Source of the DNA: Bolinopsis microptera
Lineage: Eukaryota > Ctenophora > Tentaculata > Lobata > Bolinopsidae
Length of the DNA stretch: 64,000 nucleotides
Direction of reading: 5' to 3'
Assembly: GCF_026151205.1 (NCBI RefSeq)
Contig: NC_087078.1
Span: 19,456,265 to 19,520,264, forward strand
In this document: positions 57,831 to 64,000 of the stretch, piece by piece
Layout: each line of letters begins with the position of its first letter
Position numbering within the stretch: position 1 is the first letter of the stretch
Program-made: the position numbers and the translations under genes
The notes under the pieces: generated by a model
What the model saw: the letters and a program-made list of their open reading frames with translations, nothing else
Database searches by the model: none
What the model was told of the DNA's origin: nothing

Positions 57831-57870
57831 TTTACACTATTTTACACTATTTTACACTATTTTACACTGT
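57831..57870. repeat. 10-bp repeat (TATTTTACAC), left block
   Basis: Four copies of ACTATTTTAC. The same repeat reappears at 59752-59846 on the far side of the retrotransposon ORF. Confidence 0.85.
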
Positions 57871-58065
57871 TTTTATTATCAAACTTTACACAAATCCAAA
57901 GTAGTTACTGAGAACATCCTAAAGACCTGATAAGTCTACTTAAAAGACTTGTAGAACTGAAAACTTACTATAAATACAAAAAATGGAACTTAAAACTGAA
58001 CTTATCAAAATCAAAAATTATGCAAAAAATTGAACTTAAAACTGAAATTATCGAACTAATCAAAT

Positions 58066-59737
58066 TTAAAATAAATTTCTCCACAATTGGCGGTTCGAGG
58101 CTAAATACCTTAAGTCTGTCAAGTCGTCACTATTATTCAAATTAATATTTCTTTTATTCAAATCGTCTAAAATAGTTTTAAAAGTATTACATTGATGTCT
58201 ACCAATCCTTCCCCTCATATTTGACATACTATCAACAGCAAAATTTAGAGCTAGTTGTGGTGGTGAGTTGCAGTCGCTACGAAGAATGTGCCCAAACATT
58301 TTCCAGCGGGATTTATGAACTCTCTCTGAGAGTGGAGTTACATTGCAACGAGCATACAAGTCCTTGTTGCTGATGATGCGGGGATAGGTCATGTTGATGA
58401 TACGCCTTAGATGTTTGCGTTGACACACATCAACTTTATTGATAATGTTCTGTGGAGCTGCCCAGCTGTTACAGTTGTATAATAAAACAGGGGTAACAAA
58501 TGCTTCATACAGCTTGATTTTTACAGGAAGAGAAATGCGGGATTTCTCTGCCCATACCTTGCTGTATTTCTCAAAGGCAACGTAAGCAAGGATGCATCGG
58601 CGAGAGATATCAGCCTTACTGCAGAGCTTGGATCCAAGAGAAATAGTGTTGCGCCAGGGCTCTCTGTTCTTCACGGGTTCACCCTTGGCGTCTACCTCGT
58701 CCTTATCTGCAATGTAGAAGTGGACATGTTCTGTTTTGTCCTCGTTCACAAACAGGTTCCATTCTTCAAGGATCTCCTTACATATGGGCAGCATTTCTTT
58801 AAGAGTTTCCTCATCCTCGTCTGCAAAATCGCCATCGTCGGCGTATTCCCATTCAATAGGCATGAGGGTCTCGGGGTTGAACGGTGGGTTAGGCCGAATG
58901 GTAATCACTACTGCACGGAAGTGGTATAAAGCTTCAGCAAAGTACAGTGTGAAGAATGCACCAGATGCAGCATCACCTTGAAACGAACCCTCGGATGTTT
59001 CAAACTCTAAGGAAATGGTGTTGTTGATTTTTATCCTCAATTTGGTGTTGGAGAGCAAGTATCTCGCCAAACGAATGTCGTCCTCACAACAACCAGCATC
59101 AGCCAAAAGTTCCAGGATAACTGATCTCTTGATGGTATCGAAGGCCGAGCTCATGTCGATTCCCATCTTGTGGAACTCCCATCTCTTCTCTTTAACAACA
59201 GAAATCAGAATTCGTTGAGTCCAGACAATATTGGCACAACTATGACCAGCCTTGTAGGCATTTTGCCATGGTCCTGTGTACTCTGCAATTTGCCTTTGAA
59301 TTCTGTGTAGGGTAATCAAGGAGAGCAGTTTCCTAGTTCCATTCAGAAGGCAAAGAGGTCTGAGGCTCTTTAGAGGTCCTTTTGGTTTCCCTGGCTTCTG
59401 AAGAGGGGTTAGAAACCCTTCCGTAAAAGAGGGTACATGCTCATGTACTTCAAATGATCGATTAATGAGACATGCATATTGCTGGAAGAATACAGGTGGT
59501 GCGTACTTCAGCAGCTCGTTAGGAATCTCATCAGGACCTACTGCTTTCCCATTTTTCAACTTTGAAGCAGCATATTGGACTTCTAAGGAAGTTATAGGAG
59601 TATTCAGAGGACGTGGGGGTCCAGTGAAAGGTACCAAAGGAGGGTCTGAGCTGTTGTAGTGATTTTTAAACCACTCTCTAATGATACTTGCTTTCTCATC
59701 GTCACTTGCAACTAGCTGATTTTCAGAGTTGAAGACA
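58066..59737 (-). CDS. RTE-like non-LTR retrotransposon reverse transcriptase, 5'-truncated
   Basis: The minus-strand frame is open from about 59737 (VFNSENQLVASDDEKASIIR) to 58066. RT motifs: LKNGKAVGPDEIPNELLKY, LRPLCLLNGTRKLLS, NAYKAGHSCANIVW, MGIDMSSAFDTIKRS, SEGSFQGDAASGAFF and the catalytic EYADDGDF. The C-terminal segment SNKDLYARCNVTPLSERVHK followed by SRWKMFGHILR is the typical tail of RTE-type proteins. The endonuclease is missing at the truncated 5' end. The 3' UTR (57,871-58,065) is AT-rich with no poly-A. It lies between two blocks of the TATTTTACAC repeat. Confidence 0.85.
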
Positions 59738-59751
59738 GATATTGACAGATA

Positions 59752-59846
59752 TTACACTGTTTTACACTATTTTACGCTATTTTACACTATCTTACATTAT
59801 TTTACACTATTTTTCACTATTTTACACTATTTTACACTTTTAATTA
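59752..59846. repeat. 10-bp repeat (TATTTTACAC), right block
   Basis: About nine imperfect copies of the same unit as 57831-57870, next to the truncated 5' end of the retrotransposon. Confidence 0.85.
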
Positions 59847-60027
59847 CACTTAACCAAATTAACTTCTAAAAATCTTCTTTTTTCCTATTATATATTATTT
59901 TCCAATCTTCACATAGTACATTTCCAAAGGTAGAACATAACTTTGGTTTTACACTTTTTACACTACACTTTTGCCTTTTTTTTATGTATGGTGTAAAAAA
60001 TGTAGCGAGCCCCCCTATTTCTCTATT

Positions 60028-60255
60028 TACCACCTTTACCATCTTTACCACCTCTACCACCTTTACTACCTTTACTACCTTCACCACCTTTACTAAGTTA
60101 CTACCTCTATCACCTTTACTACCTTTACCACCTTAACCACCTTTAACACCTTAACCACCTTAACCACCTTTACCACCTTTACCACCTTTACTACCTTTAC
60201 CACCTTAACCACCTTTGCTACCTTTACAACCTCTCACCTTTACTACCTTTACCAC
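60028..60255. repeat. Pyrimidine-rich ACCTTT microsatellite
   Basis: Roughly 25 to 30 degenerate copies of ACC-TTT/ACT hexamers and nonamers on the plus strand. It ends just upstream of the candidate exon at 60273 and could serve as its polypyrimidine tract. Confidence 0.85.
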
Positions 60256-60272
60256 CTGGTGTTCTTTTTCAG

Positions 60273-60361
60273 TTAACACGGACATTTGAGCAGCTCCAGC
60301 CACCCACCAACCTCTTCCACTTGTCAGATGGAGAATTCCTCAACAAAATCATGGCAAATAT
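60273..60361 (+). CDS. Candidate HOOK-domain exon (CCDC88/girdin-like), partial gene
   Basis: Between a strong acceptor (GTTCTTTTTCAG) and a consensus donor (AATAT|GTAAGT) lies an 89-bp open exon reading LTRTFEQLQPPTNLFHLSDG then EFLNKIMAN. The TF...L.DG.FLN..M pattern resembles the N-terminal HOOK domain of CCDC88/girdin proteins, which bind dynein light intermediate chain. No other exon was found: the next intron is filled by the 29-bp array and a retrotransposon, and upstream is TTLL and another retrotransposon. It could equally be an isolated pseudo-exon. Confidence 0.4.
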
Positions 60362-60489
60362 GTAAGTGCCAATTTTGTAACCACGAGAACCATTGGATAT
60401 CAACTAATATTTGAATAATATGACTGCCAGAGACCAAGGAAAATGTTTTCAAACCCACTGTGTGGTTAAATCTTCTTGTCCCGACAGAT

Positions 60490-62231
60490 AATGCTGTAAT
60501 CTAGTATTTGTGGGAGATAGCGATGTAATCTAGTATTTGTGGGAGATAGCGCTGTAATCTAGTATTTGTGGGAGATAGCGCTGTAATCTAGTATTTGTGG
60601 GAGATAGCGCTGTAATCTAGTATTTGTGGGAGATAGCGATGTAATCTAGTATTTGTGGGAGATAGCGATGTAATCTAGTATTTGTGGGAGATAGCGATGT
60701 AATCTAGTATTTGTGGGAGATAGCGATGTAATCTAGTATTTGTGGGAGATAGCGATGTAATCTAGTATTTGTGGGAGATAGCGATGTAATCTAGTATTTG
60801 TGGGAGATAGCGATGTAATCTAGTATTTGTGGGAGATAGCGATGTAATCTAGTATTTGTGGGAGATAGCGATGTAATCTAGTATTTGTGGGAGATAGCGA
60901 TGTAATCTAGTATTTGTGGGAGATAGCGATGTAATCTAGTATTTGTGGGAGATAGCGATGTAATCTAGTATTTGTGGGAGATAGCGATGTAATCTAGTAT
61001 TTGTGGGAGATAGCGATGTAATCTAGTATTTGTGGGAGATAGCGATGTAATCTAGTATTTGTGGGAGATAGCGCTGTAATCTAGTATTTGTGGGAGATAG
61101 CGATGTAATCTAGTATTTGTGGGAGATAGCGATGTAATCTAGTATTTGTGGGAGATAGCGATGTAATCTAGTATTTGTGGGAGATAGCGATGTAATCTAG
61201 TATTTGTGGGAGATAGCGATGTAATCTAGTATTTGTGGGAGATAGCGATGTAATCTAGTATTTGTGGGAGATAGCGATGTAATCTAGTATTTGTGGGAGA
61301 TAGCGATGTAATCTAGTATTTGTGGGAGATAGCGATGTAATCTAGTATTTGTGGGAGATAGCGATGTAATCTAGTATTTGTGGGAGATAGCGATGTAATC
61401 TAGTATTTGTGGGAGATAGCGATGTAATCTAGTATTTGTGGGAGATAGCGATGTAATCTAGTATTTGTGGGAGATAGCGCTGTAATCTAGTATTTGTGGG
61501 AGATAGCGATGTAATCTAGTATTTGTGGGAGATAGCGATGTAATCTAGTATTTGTGGGAGATAGCGATGTAATCTAGTATTTGTGGGAGATAGCGATGTA
61601 ATCTAGTATTTGTGGGAGATAGCGATGTAATCTAGTATTTGTGGGAGATAGCGATGTAATCTAGTATTTGTGGGAGATAGCGATGTAATCTAGTATTTGT
61701 GGGAGATAGCGATGTAATCTAGTATTTGTGGGAGATAGCGATGTAATCTAGTATTTGTGGGAGATAGCGATGTTATCTAGTATTTGTGGGAGATAGCGCT
61801 GTAATCTAGTATTTGTGGGAGATAGCGCTGTAATCTAGTATTTGTGGGAGATAGCGATGTAATCTAGTATTTGTGGGAGATAGCGATGTAATCTAGTATT
61901 TGTGGGAGATAGCGCTGTAATCTAGTATTTGTGGGAGATAGCGATGTAATCTAGTATTTGTGGGAGATAGCGATGTAATCTAGTATTTGTGGGAGATAGC
62001 GATGTAATCTAGTATTTGTGGGAGATAGCGATGTAATCTAGTATTTGTGGGAGATAGCGATGTAATCTAGTATTTGTGGGAGATAGCGATGTAATCTAGT
62101 ATTTGTGGGAGATAGCGATGTAATCTAGTATTTGTGGGAGATAGCGATGTAATCTAGTATTTGTGGGAGATAGCGATGTAATCTAACTTATTTGTGGGAG
62201 ATAGCGATGTAATCTAGTATTTGTGGGAGAT
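60490..62231. repeat. 29-bp tandem array, ~60 copies
   Basis: Unit AGCGATGTAATCTAGTATTT plus GTGGGAGAT, period 29 bp. An A/C variant (GCGATG/GCGCTG) is scattered along the array, mostly near the left end and around 61,800-61,920. One unit near 62,184 has a 2-bp expansion (CTAACTTATT). Confidence 0.97.
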
Positions 62232-62305
62232 ATAAACAAAAGCTCTAAGAAACAGATGGTAAACAAAGTAAACATTTCTGTCCCCTAATCTTTCTCACAC
62301 AAAAG

Positions 62306-64000
62306 TCATGCAATTTGCATACTTCTCCATTTAACTCTATTTTGAGCGATTAAAGTTAAATAGTTTAAATCACATAAATTATTTAACGATAATTTTCGAA
62401 CACTAAGGTCGTGTAGAATCAGTGAGAAAAGGTTTGACTGCGGTCTTCCACGCCGCCCTTGAAGCTGTAAGGTGTTAACAGCAAAAACAAGCGACGAATA
62501 GGCTGGACCATCTGTAGGCCCACGCAGTACATGTCCGAGCATCCTCCACCGACTACGAGCCACTTTAGCTGACAATGGTTCGCTATTGCAGCGTTTATAC
62601 AAGTTCTTGTTGGAAATGATGTGAGGGTATTTGTAATTCAAAATTGATCGCAGATGACGTCTGTGAGCAATATCTAGTTTTTCCAATACTGATTTAGGGG
62701 CAGCCCAGCAAGATGAATTGTACATTAAAACGGATACTACCAGAGCCTCATACAATAGAAGCCTCTTGCTCAGAGGGATCTTATGGTTCCAAGCTTTCTT
62801 GTATTTGTTAAACGCGGCATATCCCAGACATATCCTTCTAGAGATGTCCTCCTTGCTACAAAGCATGGAGCCAAGCGTGATACTCTTTCTCCAGAGCTCG
62901 TTCCCTGCAATTGGCTTACCCTGATCGTCTTTAGCTCCCTTTTCAGCTAAGTACACATGAGTGAAATCAGTTTTGTCTTCGTTAACGAAGAGATTCCAAT
63001 CTTTAAGGACTTCTGTTGCAATAGGCAACAGCTCCCTCAAATTGTCCTCATCTTCATCATTGAAGTCGATATCATCAGCATACTCACTGTCAAGTGGAAG
63101 ACCGATATCGGTGATAGGTGGGTTAGGCCTATTCATTTCAGTTTCAAGCCTGTTACGGAGGTCACGCAAGGCACCCGCTAAGACAAGTGTGAACAAACAT
63201 CCAGACAGACAGTCACCTTGGAATGCACCGAGAAAACTCTGGAATTCAGCAGACAGTGTACCGTTGATGTTGACTTTGAGCTTGGTGTTGGAAAGCAAAA
63301 GTCTTACCAAACGGACTTCGTCATCATCACAGCCACACTCAACAAGAAGATCGAGGATGGTAGATCGTCGTATAGTGTCAAAGGCACTAGACATATCGAT
63401 CCCCATACGATGGTATTCCCACCTCTTCCTCTGGACAACTGATAACATCACACGCTGGCACCATACAATGTCAGCACATGATCTACCCTGCTTGTAAGCA
63501 CATTGCCATGGACCAGTGAAGGCATTGACTTTATTCTCAATTCTCTTCAAGGTTGCCATTGAAAGAATCTTTCTAACAGCATTTGAGAGAGTGAGGGGTC
63601 GTAGATTCTTCACTGGACCAATGGGCTTATTTGGCTTCTGTAAGGGGGTAATGTTTGCCTGTCCAATGGGGTCAAGGTAGGAATTGGTCTCGAAGCTTCT
63701 ATTGATAATGTCTGCAAAACGTCTGTGTACTGATCCAGTAGAATACTTGAGAAGCTCGTTAGGAATTCCATCTGGGCCGTTAGCTCGACCATTTTTGAGA
63801 CTTCTGGCAGCTGATCCGATTTCTTCACTAGTGAATGGCTTAACTAGTGGGCGAGGAGGTCCTACAAAAGGTTCTAAAGGTGCTTCATCACGAGTAAGTT
63901 GTTGCTCAAGGTACTTAGCAACTACGGCAGCTTTACCAGTGTCTGTTGCAATATTGCACCCTTTCTCATCATGAACACCAATACTAGAAGGGGCTTTAGG
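62306..64000 (-). CDS. RTE-like non-LTR retrotransposon reverse transcriptase, runs off the window
   Basis: The minus-strand frame is open without a stop from the window edge (PKAPSSIGVHDEKGCN) to 62306. Motifs: LKNGRANGPDGIPNELLKYS, NITPLQKPNKPIGPVKNLRP, CAYKQGRSCADIVW, MGIDMSSAFDTIRRS, FQGDCLSGCLFTL and the catalytic EYADDIDF, ending with SNKNLYKRCNSEPLSAKV and SRWRMLGHVLR. It is a sister of the element at 58.1-59.7 kb, same orientation, clearly diverged in sequence. The upstream part (endonuclease) lies outside the window, so this copy could be full length. Its 3' end stops ~70 bp from the 29-bp array. Confidence 0.87.
   Translation of the reverse strand, partial: PKAPSSIGVHDEKGCNIATDTGKAAVVAKYLEQQLTRDEAPLEPFVGPPRPLVKPFTSEEIGSAARSLKNGRANGPDGIPNELLKYSTGSVHRRFADIINRSFETNSYLDPIGQANITPLQKPNKPIGPVKNLRPLTLSNAVRKILSMATLKRIENKVNAFTGPWQCAYKQGRSCADIVWCQRVMLSVVQRKRWEYHRMGIDMSSAFDTIRRSTILDLLVECGCDDDEVRLVRLLLSNTKLKVNINGTLSAEFQSFLGAFQGDCLSGCLFTLVLAGALRDLRNRLETEMNRPNPPITDIGLPLDSEYADDIDFNDEDEDNLRELLPIATEVLKDWNLFVNEDKTDFTHVYLAEKGAKDDQGKPIAGNELWRKSITLGSMLCSKEDISRRICLGYAAFNKYKKAWNHKIPLSKRLLLYEALVVSVLMYNSSCWAAPKSVLEKLDIAHRRHLRSILNYKYPHIISNKNLYKRCNSEPLSAKVARSRWRMLGHVLRGPTDGPAYSSLVFAVNTLQLQGRRGRPQSNLFSLILHDLSVRKLSLNNLCDLNYLTLIAQNRVKWRSMQIA

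Noticed and set aside
62957-63974. Several plus-strand ORFs rich in Ser/Arg
   Set aside because: Antisense shadows of the RTE-like reverse transcriptase.

Overview
The window is from an AT-rich animal genome. Genes are split by short GT-AG introns, and the sequence is dense in non-LTR retrotransposons, small inverted-repeat DNA elements and tandem arrays. The host genes (ZFPL1, Flower, a tubulin ligase-like enzyme) are animal genes. The mixture of CR1-like, RTE-like and restriction-like-endonuclease retroelements with a GDQ-motif (DUF6589-like) transposon gene fits a cnidarian or another marine invertebrate. That taxonomic guess is weak. I see no prokaryotic features, CRISPR array, tRNA or rRNA.

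Layout. 0.3-4.9 kb: a ZFPL1 homologue on the minus strand whose intron 4 holds a 52-bp x 38 array, GC-rich repeats and a reverse-transcriptase (RT) relic. 5.4-6.5 kb: a 23-bp x 48 array. 8.0-16.1 kb: a Flower (CACFD1) homologue on the minus strand in five exons; its intron 3 has been invaded by a near-complete endonuclease/RT/RNase H retrotransposon (8.5-13.7 kb) and by two inverted-repeat elements. 16.3-28.1 kb: a graveyard of retroelements (four RLE-type fragments or copies, two CR1/L2-like elements) plus small inverted-repeat elements.

28,085-51,878 is the main discovery candidate: a ~23.8-kb DNA transposon. It is bounded by a 9-bp direct repeat (GTGTACCGT) and by termini that reappear, joined to each other, in two ~120-bp MITEs at 25.6 kb and 52.9 kb, each with its own 8-bp target duplication. 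It carries a ~950-codon GDQ-motif putative transposase with an N-terminal zinc finger, an intact 521-aa RecQ-type helicase in 10 exons, and an unrecognised multi-exon gene on the opposite strand. A ~900-bp satellite sits in the first intron of the transposase gene. The transposase has several frame breaks; the helicase has none, so this copy may no longer be fully autonomous.

51.9-64 kb: an uninterrupted TTLL-family glutamylase-like ORF (55.0-56.6 kb), two RTE-like retrotransposon ORFs on the minus strand, one candidate HOOK-domain exon (60.3 kb) and a 29-bp x 60 array. Gene models were spliced by eye from reading frame, splice-site and phase. Family names rest on remembered motifs and not on any search.
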